DNA of 64,000 bases, from contig JAUGWO010000062.1 in the NCBI GenBank assembly GCA_049724395.1, positions 186,001-250,000 of the forward strand. Direction: 5' to 3'. The notes beneath the pieces were generated by a model. The model saw nothing but the letters and a program-made list of their open reading frames with translations. It was not told where the DNA came from and made no database searches. Every line of letters starts with the position of its first letter. The stretch's first letter is position 1. Below, piece by piece: positions 1 to 10,641 of the stretch. The translations under genes and the position numbers were made by a program. Source of the DNA: Spongospora subterranea f. sp. subterranea. Taxonomy: Eukaryota; Endomyxa: Phytomyxea; Phytomyxea; Plasmodiophorida.

Positions 1-1393
1 TTTGATTTTAAGCTGAGCTTTGCCCATATGAGCGAGCTTGTAATTATTCCCGCCCTCAGCTTTCATTGCCGACTCCAATACCCAGATCAACGACATTGAA
101 GTCTGGACTATTGGGTGGATGACAACTGGTTAGTAAACGCTTTAGGGACATTCATTTCGACACAAAATTGCGTGGACTATCGGACAACCATTTTTACACA
201 GAGGGAGTATGAGAATAATCAATCATTGGGCATAAGGATTAATCACCCCCTAATGCCATGGAGTGAGTCAAGCAGGATTACTCGAGTCCAGGGAATGGCT
301 AATACACACATTGGATTTGGAACGGATCCCGACGTGGAATTGCTACTTTGCTAAATCATGTCTGCCCTGCCCCAAACGGCCATCGTTTTGCCAATGAGGA
401 CGATGCCATGGTAAATCACCCTCCGCTCTATACGTGCATGCAGGAATTTTCGTCCGGGTGGCTTTTGAAAGTGTCAATACATATGCTCCCGTCTTTGAAC
501 AAGGAACATCACTGTAATCCTTATAAAGTAGCCTTGATCGGCTTCACTTGCCCTATTATTTTGTGCACTTGATATCCTACCAGGTGGATTTTTGTAGCGA
601 GCCCATAGATTTTAAAGTGAAATGGGGGCAAAGTAAAGTGGCATTGGCGCTTCTTCTCTGTTTGCTGGTGCCATGATGGAATTTGGGGAGTAAACAGTGA
701 CAGTGGATGCCATGTTGTGAGCGATTGATCTAATTTTCATCCAGAAGATGCGAATTTGGAATCACTTCTTTCGGCGAAAGAGAACGTGCAGATCAAACAC
801 TGCGACATAATTACAAATAATACACCACGCCCAACGACGTCACCTAGCGCTTTAAAGCGTTTTAGCTTGAAATTACAGCTCATCGACAACAAAAACAACC
901 AGGCTCAAATAACTGCACGAACTCATGGACACGCTTTTCATGAACTTGCCCAGGAAGGTTGAAGAGCTGTAGGCCTGTAGCATTGCCGAAACATGATTGC
1001 TGTTTTTTAGGTTTGACGAGTTTCTGTTGGCGAACAGCAACAGCCGAAGAGCCCAGGCAGCATGGGTTTGCCGAGTTTTGCTTTGACGTTGATAATTGAT
1101 TATCGTTGTGTTTGCTTCTTGAACGATATGTGGCTTCCGAATTGACAGAGGACATTCACATTAGTGAGGCAGTGGGACTCTTAAGCTGACTGTTACTTCC
1201 GCGTTGATCATCGTTGTCAATAACTGTGATTGCGTCATGCACGGAATTTAGCCGTGTGGTTACCCCCCACCGCCAGTCATACAGCGCGATCATGCCCCTC
1301 CCTATGTACACCCTTGTGCCCTGATCGGTGATCCGGTACCCCTTCCCATTATTAGCTCTTCCCAATCCCATACCAGTAAAAGTAATATCTCTC
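1..1393. other. Unassigned region upstream of ORC1
   Basis: Short open frames exist here on both strands (about 115-354 and 348-572 on +, 880-1155 on -). None has a recognisable domain, and several rely on non-ATG starts. The plus frame at about 756-962 is lysine/asparagine-rich and might be a terminal exon of something, but I cannot support it. The last few hundred bases should hold the ORC1 promoter; no motif stands out. Confidence 0.4.
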
Positions 1394-3868
1394 ATGAACA
1401 ATGGCGATAATGTCAGGACGACACGGTCAGGCCGTCGCGCGGTCTCTACTGACCGTGCAGCCGGAGCAAAACTCTCTGCAGAGTCCAAACCGCTTCCCAA
1501 GACGCCAAGACGCTCATGTCGGCCCCGGATTTCAAGATCGGACGATAAAGTTTCTCCAACAAAACAGGTGCGCAAGGTGACCGAACAGAGCGATACAGTG
1601 TCAAGATCAAGGAAATCGTCTCCTAATGATGAGGTTTCACCACCGAAACGTTCTCGTAAGGCCACTAATCGTTCGGGCAACACCGCTCCGAAGAAAAAGC
1701 CAGTAGCCAGAAATTTGATACCTACAGCAGAACCTTCTGAAGGGTCAAACGAAACCCCACAGGTTTTCGAAGCAGAATCAACGAGAGTGACCACAAATGA
1801 TATTGCGTTAGAAGATGCCTGGGCAGCACTCCATGAGTTCTCGTCGAATCAATCAACGGATAACATCGGTTGGGATCATGATAATCTCAATGATGATATA
1901 TGCATGATATGCGGAGAAGCTGGACTTCTAACAGTATGCTGTCGTTGTCGTCATTCAATTTGCTCGGATTGCATCTATAATCCTAACGAGATGGAACGAA
2001 TCGACGTCTGGGACTGTTCGTTCAGCCGGTTGAACTGCACGAAGAGGAATTACAAGAAACCAGTAGTTGATGATGGGGAACCAAAGAGAGGCACTCTTAG
2101 ATCAACAAAAAATGGTGTCGCTCGTGCTTCGAAATTTTCTAAGAAATTGTTTAACGTTGGCGACTTTGTTGAGGTCAATCGCAAATTCGCTCCTGCTATT
2201 GTTTTGACGAAGGCTTGGGGACTTAACCCAGATTCTGATTCCGAAAACAACGGTTCTGGGCCGATTCGTCCATGCTTAGCCAGGATTCGAAGTTATTCTC
2301 CGAACTTGGTTCAAGTGGAATTTCTCATCTATCCAGATCAGACGACTCTGAATTGTTGCAAACACGGGGAACTCCTAATAAGTCCAGTTTTGTATGATAT
2401 GTCCTTTGCCTGGATTTTGGGCAAACCCCCTAAACCTGTATATCTACATTCGATGCTGTCAAAAATGAAAAGGCTCCCCAAACGCGGCTCGTATTTTTTT
2501 GTTCGTCGTCGATATGACTTTGGAAAAAGGGTGACGCGCGCTTTGGTAGATTGCGATCCAGATGAATCCGAAGAGACAAGGCTCGTTGACACCAAAACCA
2601 CAAATTCGTCATCAAAACTTAATCATGTTGAAGACGCAATTCAGCGTCTCCAGCTATCAAATGCACCCGTTACCCTTCCATGTCGAGATGCAGAATGTAA
2701 GCAGATCGAAAATGTACTCAGAACGTCGATAAAGGTCGGGGGAAGCGGAGCCGGGTTATATATCTCTGGGTTGCCAGGCACTGGGAAGACGGCGACAGTA
2801 AGACGAGTTGTAAAGTTGCTACATCAAGATCTAGGCAAGAGTGCATTTAAGTATATTGAAGTAAACGCATTGAAGCTCCAGTCGCCTGTTCATGCTTATT
2901 CTGAGTTATGGCTATCGTTAAGTGGTAAGCGGTGCTCACCAGCTATGGCTTTGCATAATCTTCACGAATATTTCTCCTCTACGTCAACCGGAAAACGTCG
3001 CGAAAACAAACCTACAACTGTTTTAGTTCTAGACGAATTTGATTATCTTGTCCAAGGCAATTCCCACAAGGTAAAAGCTGTTTACGAACTACAGGAAAAT
3101 GAATCTGATGTTATTAAATCGTAGGTCATTTATAATCTTTTCGGATTTCCTTCTGCGGAAGGGTCCCGTCTTGTTGTTGTCGGTATCGCAAACACTCTAG
3201 GTCGGCTTTTTAATGGGTTACTGCAATTGTGTCTTACAAATCTTCTCGTAGATCTTCCTGAGCGGCTTGGCGGTAAAACATTCAGTCGCCTGGGATTAGC
3301 TAGGATGAACTTCGAGCCATACACATCAGCGCAGATCGAAGAAATTATTCTGTCACGGCTCAAGGGGCTTCGGGAATATGTCGACACAAACGCCATTTCG
3401 TATTGTGCCAAGTCAGTTGCGTCCATGTCTGGTGACGTTAGACGAGCGCTAGAAATAGTAGCAACTGCAGTTGAAATGTCGAAAAATGAAGCATGTATTT
3501 TAGAGATCAATCATATCATTGCAGCTCGTAATCTTTTCGCCGACTCAACCACCGTTCAAGTAATCAAGGCGGCGTCTTATCAAGAATGCACAATGTTATG
3601 TGCATTGATGCAAGAGTTAAAGACAACCGGAAAGTATGAATCCGAATATGATGTCGTTGTTCGAAAACACAAACGAATTTTATTGCAGCAAGGGCATTTG
3701 ACGCCTCCATCGACTGTAATTGACCGCATTATTTATGGACTTGCCAATATGAACCTTATTGGATTATTGTTTAAGCGAGGAGCTGTTCGTCCCGATCTTA
3801 GGTTGATTGCAAATCAGGAGGACATTAAATTTGCCCTTGCCGATTCTCCACTTTCTGTGATTATCTAA
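1394..3868 (+). CDS. ORC1: Origin recognition complex subunit 1 (zinc finger + BAH + AAA+)
   Basis: ORC1 is the AAA+ ATPase subunit of the complex that binds replication origins and loads MCM with CDC6. Three exons join in frame: 1394-3070, 3125-3200 and 3252-3868, with introns of 54 and 51 bp, giving 789 aa. The N-terminal ~165 residues are basic and Ser/Pro-rich. A cysteine-rich zinc finger (CMIC, CCRC, HSIC, SDC, later Cys pair) lies at about residues 170-214. A BAH-like domain follows at about 252-370. The AAA+ core has Walker A GLPGTGKTA at about 459 and Walker B VLVLDEFD at about 543. Exon 2 restores VIYNLFGFP and exon 3 DLPERL, both typical of ORC1, and the end is a winged-helix region. 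The start is the first ATG in frame. A PHD-like finger joined to BAH is known from plant ORC1; here the finger precedes BAH. Confidence 0.93.
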
Positions 3869-4121
3869 CTGTATAAATTTGCCACAATCCCACTTCGATT
3901 TATGATGAGTTGCAACGCCGTTTATCTAACTCAATTAATGCTTTCGGCCCGGTCACTTTCATGTAGTAAATATCCCATCAATATATTTCTTGTTCTACGC
4001 CAGCGATGTTTCAAGTCGGAAAGGACAGATGGGAGCAAGCGTTGGTTGTTCGTAGTACTAGCAGATATCTTTCGGAAATAGGATCATATCACGTACTGTT
4101 ATTTTGCAAAAAGTACTGGTA

Positions 4122-4645
4122 ATGTCGATGAAAGCCAGCCGCCGTCAGCCGACGTCAACGGCCACATCCAGTGCTGACAAGGAGATATCGCTGTCGGGTT
4201 TCGATGAGACAAAATCCGAGGCCGATATGATTCGATGGCTGGCCATCCAATTGAACAGGTCGCCCGAGTCATTAGATTATTATGTGGCCGGTAAAGAGAC
4301 ATATGATGCCGGCATGTACAAGGCCAGCTCGACCTTCCTCAGGCATTACGTCCAGACGCCGAACTCCCTTCTCCCAGGACATCATCTTCTAGCATATGCG
4401 CTAGCGTCATTGAATCAACGGTCGAGCTCTATTGAACAGTTGCAGCTTTGCGTCAACGGTCAGCAAATCAAAGGCCGTTCAAGTTTCTCATATTGATTGA
4501 TTGCGTCGATATAGCTGGATTTGATTCTGATTGGCAATTATTGGTGGAGTTGACAATCGAGTTACTCCAAGAAACCGAATTGAAAGAAAAGGCTCAAGAG
4601 AAACTCCGAGATAATATCGAGATCGCTATAAACAAATTCGACTGA
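4122..4645 (+). CDS. Small TPR-like helical protein, function unknown
   Basis: Two exons (4122-4458 and 4515-4645) join across a 56-bp GT-AG intron to give about 155 aa. The N-terminus is Ser/Thr-rich. The middle has helix pairs with TPR-like spacing (YYVAGKETYDAGMYKASS, then GHHLLAYALASLNQ), and the C-terminus is a charged amphipathic helix rich in Glu and Lys. It could be a TPR adaptor or a fragment of a TPR subunit such as those of the anaphase-promoting complex; that is a guess. It starts about 250 bp after ORC1 on the same strand. Confidence 0.5.
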
Positions 4646-6297
4646 TTTAGGTCGGAGGGGGGTCATTAACGTACAACGTAACACGATAAACGACAACATG
4701 GTATGAGGAGCAGTTATGAAATACAGTATTAGGTCGTTCGAGGGAGTTGACCTCATATTGACCCTGAACGAGCAGAGGTCATCCAGGTTACGTTACAACG
4801 GCGAACGCTGAGGAGTTCTTTGTGTTCAAACGCCGTTGATATCGATGACGTCGTTCAGAACAAGGTCAGGTGCATATCACCATCCAGATTCTCAAGACAC
4901 AGGTAATCGTCAACATTTTCCGAATTTCGAATTTTTTCGTGCTGAGACGGCATGTGGTGCGGCAGTGAAATCGTGTCGCCGGTTATAAAACCCTCGCAGG
5001 CGAAATCGTCCCGTGAGTGACTAACGATTAGATAAACTCCATTGATTGGACTCAATTTCTTGGCGAAATCAAGGGATTACCAAGTCAACCCATATCTGCC
5101 TCGGTAATGTCTGAAGGAATCAGATCTAATCGCTTATCGAGCGCCTTACCCCAAATAGTACGCCCAGGCGCTCTGTTCGAATTTGCATCAGGAGCCTTCG
5201 TCTCATTACCTTAGTTATTACGAAATCACCGATAACGCTTAGGCCTTACAAGCAGAACATACCGACTACTTTCTGATCAAGTTTGTATTGGATATCAAAA
5301 TTCGTCAAATATCGATGAGATCAGTGAAGCTTAATGGCAATGGTCGCTCAATGAGTGTGTGTGTTGCCTGTTTCATGTTTTCTGGTCGATCGCGGCTGAA
5401 CGCCTAGGTGCACTATCCGGGGAGAAACGGTAGTGACGAAACAGGAAAACTCTTGCGACAAATCGTGAACAGAGAGGGTAAGATGACAATATGTTGGAGC
5501 AGTCCGAACTGGAAAACCCAACTCGTTTGATATACTAAAGCGACACTTCCAGCTTGGTCAGCGTCCAACAATATATTCTGAACTCATTCCTGCATCTGCG
5601 CTCACAGTTTTTTCTCGCTTGACAAACGAATACACAAATGCGGATTTCATTACGTATGCCACTGGACGTTCAAACAGTACTTTCTTTCTATCCGCTCATG
5701 GAGATTGGGCGTTCGGGTAGTGTCTTCTCTCCCCGCGGGGAGAGATTCCATTCTCTCCAATCAGTCACAAATGAGTGAAAATCTTGTAGTGAGTGACTTA
5801 ATAAGGTGACATGTGTCATATCTTGTGTAAGAGGGATACTGCATAATGTGGTTATCTTCGATTTTTCGACGATTGTCGGAGACGCTTCGTGTTGATGGCA
5901 CTGTTCCAACTCCAACTTGTCTTGACCAAGATGTAAATCCTGACAATCGTGTTGAGGCTGGTGACGATCCCTCGTATCAACTTGTTGAAATCGGGCGTGT
6001 CGATCCTTTTGAAGAAGCTTTTAAGTGCCCCATACCAAACCATAGCTTCGAATAACTGCATCGCGGTCGGTTCGCGCTTTGCCACATTTGAAGTAATGCT
6101 GTCTACCGTGAAGGAACTCTCGCGTTCCATCGGATTCCGGGTTGGCTTAAACCCACATTTTTTCACCAAGGGATAATCCCCATCCGATCCATGGCCCGGG
6201 CGTTGAAGTCTGGCAGCGAGGAAATCTTTATTCCACATTCAAGGACCCCGTTGTCAAAACGGAAAAAAGAGAGATAAAGTCAACTTGTACTTGGTCA
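4646..6297. other. Gene-poor stretch, possibly decayed coding DNA
   Basis: No complete gene is recognisable. There are short coding-like stretches, for example a plus frame around 5535-5720 and overlapping open frames on both strands at about 5846-6240. The minus frame at 5852-6238 (128 aa) has a faint resemblance to hAT-type transposases, which is too weak to call. Given the MULE remnant immediately downstream, decayed transposons are the likeliest content. Confidence 0.3.
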
Positions 6298-7200
6298 ATG
6301 AGCTTTGATAGACTCTCTTCAAAATACAGTATCAGCAGCAGCTTCCAAGACCACAATCACGAGATTAATAATTGTAATATAACTCCCGTCGGTGGACTGA
6401 AACAAGTAACTCTTGACGTGGATTTGAATGCAAGTGAGCGTGAATTGATTCATAGTTTTGCTCGCCACAATTCACCGTTGTCTAAGGTATTCGCTGTTGC
6501 ACGTCTACATTAAAATAAGATTACTGAGAGTTCATCCAATCAGATTAGGGAAATTATGGAGGGATCAAATCCTGGTAAACGTATTCGACTGGCCTCTTGT
6601 CCAGGTCAATCCGACGCAGAAAGGAATTGCATTTCGGCAAAGATCCGGATTGTATGACCAAGTTCGTGAAAGCGGGCTATGATCTTCGGGCTGCTGGAGG
6701 TGTTTTTAAGTATGCTATAGACATGTCGCAGCGTCTGTCAACTGTTTACGTGCAGGTGTCAATCATCAGTGTTTCGTTATTTCTTCATTTTGTTTACCTA
6801 TGGTTCAAACTGTTCAAATGTCGCAATACGCCACAGTTTATGGCGACTTCGCCATGGTTGATGGAGCCCATAACACCACCGCATAAAAACTTTGAAGTTG
6901 ATGCCGTTTCCCAATATTGATTGCCTGGGCAAGTCTGTAATCAGTGGCGTCTCTAACTGTTCCAGTGCTCCCCCCTAGGAAATGAGGCAGGGGTTCGGAT
7001 GATATTAACAGGTACTGTGTTGGCTCATATAAGAGAACAGGAAACGGAAACCATGTTGGTGTATTTAAGTGGTTGATTTTCAACAGATTATCGTTAATGC
7101 GGCGTAAGAAACACAAATGTTCGGAGTGCGTCAAGGCTGGTGCTGTTCCAGGCGACAATCATCGCGTGGGGGTTTAGTAAATGCCCTTTACGAGCCCCGT
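6298..7200 (+). mobile_element. Decayed MULE (Mutator-like) DNA transposon transposase
   Basis: Pieces of a MULE/FAR1-type transposase appear in order but in different frames. An N-terminal zinc-binding segment carries the hallmark DHNHEI (about 6340). Then come a stretch matching the region before the catalytic core (AGYDLRAAGGVFKYAIDM, about 6672-6725) and the first catalytic Asp motif YGDFAMVDGAHNTTA (about 6838-6885), followed by a LKLMPF / DCLGKSV-like tail. The frame is interrupted repeatedly by stops and shifts, so this is a non-functional relic. Terminal inverted repeats could not be located by eye. An expressed domesticated derivative is unlikely given the breaks. Confidence 0.65.
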
Positions 7201-7987
7201 GTGCGTCTTTAGAATCTATTGTTCTGGAATAAAGGCATGCGATGTATTCAATTCAGTTGATCAATTCGACAAAATTCTACAGAACGCGTAAATTCCTTTG
7301 AGAGATCCAACACGAAATCAAATGTAGAGAACTGAGAGTCAATCTCATTGGCGGGGGTTTAATTATGCGTTAGAATTTAGATTCATTGCTGTAATTCTCG
7401 CCGGGAAATCTTCATCGTTGTTGGGATGGGTGGATTGCCAGACTTCCTCCCATTCTCACTATTTTGTGACTGTACATAAGGTTTATGAGTGGAGAGAAGC
7501 TAAACCGGATGCAGCCCCACTGTGTCAGACAAATGTACACTTGATTTCAGGTTTCGATACAGGTGTGCCTGTGGTGCCCATGGCCATCCCTCATCTGGAT
7601 ATGCAGTCGCAATCGGGCAACGTTGCGATTAAAGTGGAACAATAGCAATGATAATGTATGTGTCGTGTAGATGGGGTACACATCGCATATCGGTATGGAT
7701 CAGGCTCTGCACAACAACATTACTCATCTTTTTAGTGATCGGCAATTTTCTTAGCATTGTTGTTCGCAGATCAGAACATCGTTCTTTTCCTCATCAATAC
7801 CTCAGTTCTTACAAAGTATTCAGCATTCACAATCATCGATTTCTAATGAATGCACAAGGTGGTCCAGTATCTAAAATTTTATCTTCATTGCCTATGTTGT
7901 TGTTCTTGATTTGTTTTGAAGAGTGACTTTCTCAATAATGAATCCTGCTCATCTGCCGTGATTGATCGTGGTTATTGACGGTTTAGA
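7201..7987. other. Unassigned, probably transposon-derived
   Basis: Two plus-strand frames (7418-7645 and 7648-7926) are open but match nothing I know. The second has a hydrophobic stretch (LLIFLVIGNFLSIVV). They follow directly on the MULE remnant and may be its decayed 3' part. The promoter of the RAP-domain gene must lie in the last part. Confidence 0.3.
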
Positions 7988-9667
7988 ATGGCTAACGAGG
8001 CTCTGGTTCATGTGAATAATTTCAGCGACAGTGAATGTGTCCACCTGGTTGATTCAATGACGATGTCCCGGTTCCTCCATCGTCCCTTGTTGGAAGCTAT
8101 CGCAGCCCGAGCTCATTCAATTTCTGATTCACCGCATTTCATACCTCTACTAGTCGGATTGGTCAACGCTGGCTATCGAGATCGCACACTATTTGATATC
8201 GCAGCTGCCAATATCAATCCTGATTCTCTATCGCCATGCCAACTTAGTGCCCTGTTGCCTGCGCTTTTGCCCTCTTCGTCATCCGGAAATCGTGGTAATA
8301 TATTCGTGCGACACTGCAGGCGAACGATGCGCTCCTATTCCAATTTGGACTTTCAACGACTCATCAAGGCAGCTCCCTCTTCTTCTGGGCCTGTTTTCTT
8401 TCGCCATGCGTCTCGCGACTTGCATTATCGTGTTGGGAACGTTGATATTCAGTATTTATCGTCGATGATCGCTGATATTGCCAGTCGCGCTGGAACGTCA
8501 TGTATTCCTCATCATTTGCTGCATCGTGCCTGTATGCGTCTTATCCGATCACATGACGACAACTTGAATCCATTGTCTTTGTTATTGCCTGTGTTGTTTC
8601 AGTCATCCGGTTGCAAAGGCCTCCTAACTCTGTTATCTGGTCGAATATCGTCTGCTATCGATGGTCAGATGTCAGTACTTCCTGATGACCTGCTCCGTCA
8701 ATTCATTCTATCAATACCCGATACCATCCCCCTGTCCATGTTGTCTTCGTATCTGCCAACTCAGTCGTTCGAGGACCTGATCCAATTATATTACATGCGT
8801 TGCCCTCACACCAACGACGTCGTCTTGGCCGAAATCAACGCGAGAATTCACGCAATTGATAATACCTCCGAGTTGGTCAACATCGGATCGATTGTCAATG
8901 ATTGTACTAAGTTGATGGCGGCGACCATGTCGCGTTGCGCCCAATTACAACCCAATTCTGACGATATCTGCAAGTTGATTTCAATCAACGCTCGCGACAT
9001 TCCTTTGTCGTTGGCTATGGTTATATACCGGACCCTGCTAACAAATCAGGGTCGTGATACCGACCATCTGTTGCCGATGTTCGTGCGCATATCCAGATTG
9101 GGACTCGGACGTGATATTGCGGTTAATGTCGCCCAAACACTATTATCACGACCTGAGCACCAGCAACAGCACAGCCATCTTCTTGAACTCGTGTGGGCGT
9201 TGACCATTATCGAATCATTCGATGAAGATATCTGGGACGCTGTCCTGTCCAGATTAGCATTGATACCGTCCATTGTCACTGGTCGCCATTTACCTCGATT
9301 CTACATTTTCTCTGAGTTATACCGTGCTCATTTTGGTGTTCCCATTAGTGAGAAGTACCCAGCGTTAGCTTGCGTCATCACGATGGGGCATCAGGAGTTC
9401 ATCTCGCAGGAGGGGAACAGGCCCGGTGCGTGGCAATGCCCAACAACAGGAGTCGTCGCTGATGCTGTTAATGAGATTGACAGAATAGCCGTCATCGTTA
9501 ATCGAAACGATATGTTGATTGGATATCGAATACGGCCATGCGAGATTGCGCGTCGCAACATCTTACATGCTCGTGGATGGGAAATCAGATCGGCACCTTC
9601 ACTTTCTGTCGTTTACGACATCCTATCACCTAGGTCTGCCTTCCATAAATACATAAATAAACCATAA
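7988..9667 (+). CDS. Helical-repeat protein with C-terminal RAP-like domain
   Basis: A single 559-aa exon starts with a good ATG. Residues ~1-450 are a run of Leu/Ser-rich helix pairs, as in FASTK/OPR-like RNA-binding repeats. The C-terminal ~60 residues read like a RAP domain: strand IDRIAVIVN, then ARRNILHARGWEI, then VVYDILS, matching the usual 'lKrr.L...Gw.v' signature. Proteins of this build bind mitochondrial or plastid RNAs and act in their maturation or translation, so a mitochondrial RNA role is inferred. No clear cleavable presequence is evident. It is one of the few long intronless genes here, unlike its neighbours. Confidence 0.6.
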   Translation: MANEALVHVNNFSDSECVHLVDSMTMSRFLHRPLLEAIAARAHSISDSPHFIPLLVGLVNAGYRDRTLFDIAAANINPDSLSPCQLSALLPALLPSSSSGNRGNIFVRHCRRTMRSYSNLDFQRLIKAAPSSSGPVFFRHASRDLHYRVGNVDIQYLSSMIADIASRAGTSCIPHHLLHRACMRLIRSHDDNLNPLSLLLPVLFQSSGCKGLLTLLSGRISSAIDGQMSVLPDDLLRQFILSIPDTIPLSMLSSYLPTQSFEDLIQLYYMRCPHTNDVVLAEINARIHAIDNTSELVNIGSIVNDCTKLMAATMSRCAQLQPNSDDICKLISINARDIPLSLAMVIYRTLLTNQGRDTDHLLPMFVRISRLGLGRDIAVNVAQTLLSRPEHQQQHSHLLELVWALTIIESFDEDIWDAVLSRLALIPSIVTGRHLPRFYIFSELYRAHFGVPISEKYPALACVITMGHQEFISQEGNRPGAWQCPTTGVVADAVNEIDRIAVIVNRNDMLIGYRIRPCEIARRNILHARGWEIRSAPSLSVVYDILSPRSAFHKYINKP

Positions 9668-10641
9668 ATGGTATATTGTTGGATCGCGGTCTTCATGTTG
9701 GATAGTGGACTGTGATAAACTCGTTTTATCTATGTTCATCCCACAGCGGGCTTCACGCATTGGGCAACTGGACTGTTTCAAACTCGACACCTTTGTACGG
9801 ATTCGCTCTATTTTGGTGATATTCCTTCCAACATCAACTACTGCAGGTCCTCCTCACTGCAATCTTTGTTGTTCCTCTTTCGATGATCTTCCAGAGCGAT
9901 CTGGATCATGTGGTTGCCATGATTCAAGAGATCACCAACGGACGCGGAAATACAATAGGTAATGGAGCAGACGCCCACAGAATACTGACAGCACGTTATG
10001 ACTATGAGTTTTCAGAATCAAAGAGGAAAATATTGTCTTAGGCCAATCCTGTTTTTTGCCCCTTGACATCGAGAGCGATACCATTGTGTCTAGATCTTCG
10101 TTCGATCTTACAGCAAATTTTGTTGTTTGCTGATTCCGTCTATCTGGAATAGCATCAATTATCATTTTGACTAGGTTTTGTATCCACATATCGTTTGACC
10201 TTACATTGTTATTACTCGGACACACTCGTAACGATTCAACGCCGCGTCCGTTCACGACTTCCAATCTCAGTGTCATCAACCGACTTGACATCACATTTGA
10301 TCTCATGTTACAGCCATGCTGACAGACATAGTTGATGGTATCGTGTTCCTGTCAAACGATGAGTTGTGCGTTAAGTCGTGATGACACAGTATCACAGTGG
10401 GCATAGTGCTCTGCTCACTATACCTGCGAATGCTTAAACAGACGTGTCATTGTTTCATATAGATTTGCAGTGGATATCCACATTGCAACTCCTTTCAAAT
10501 CATCTGCTCCAGAGTCCTGTCACACCGATTTACAATGAAAGGCTTACATTGGGTGAGGAGCGAATATCTAAAAATCAGATCAAGATATATTTTCAGCGGG
10601 TTTGCTCATCGATCATATCTGGCGGCTGAGGTCGTCCGGTA
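9668..10641. other. Interval between RAP gene and coiled-coil gene
   Basis: On the minus strand an ATG at 10306 opens a frame to 9932 that starts with a beta-strand-like MTLRLEVVNG segment reminiscent of a ubiquitin-like fold, and plausible short introns can be drawn in it. I cannot confirm a gene. Plus-strand frames at 9705-9962 and 10444-10629 are unsupported. Confidence 0.3.

Noticed and set aside
1156-1794. 212-aa minus-strand ORF
   Set aside because: Antisense to the basic N-terminus of ORC1; no domain and non-selected composition.
5852-6238. hAT-like transposase fragment on the minus strand
   Set aside because: Only a loose pattern resemblance, no BED finger or RW/dimerisation motif, so not called.
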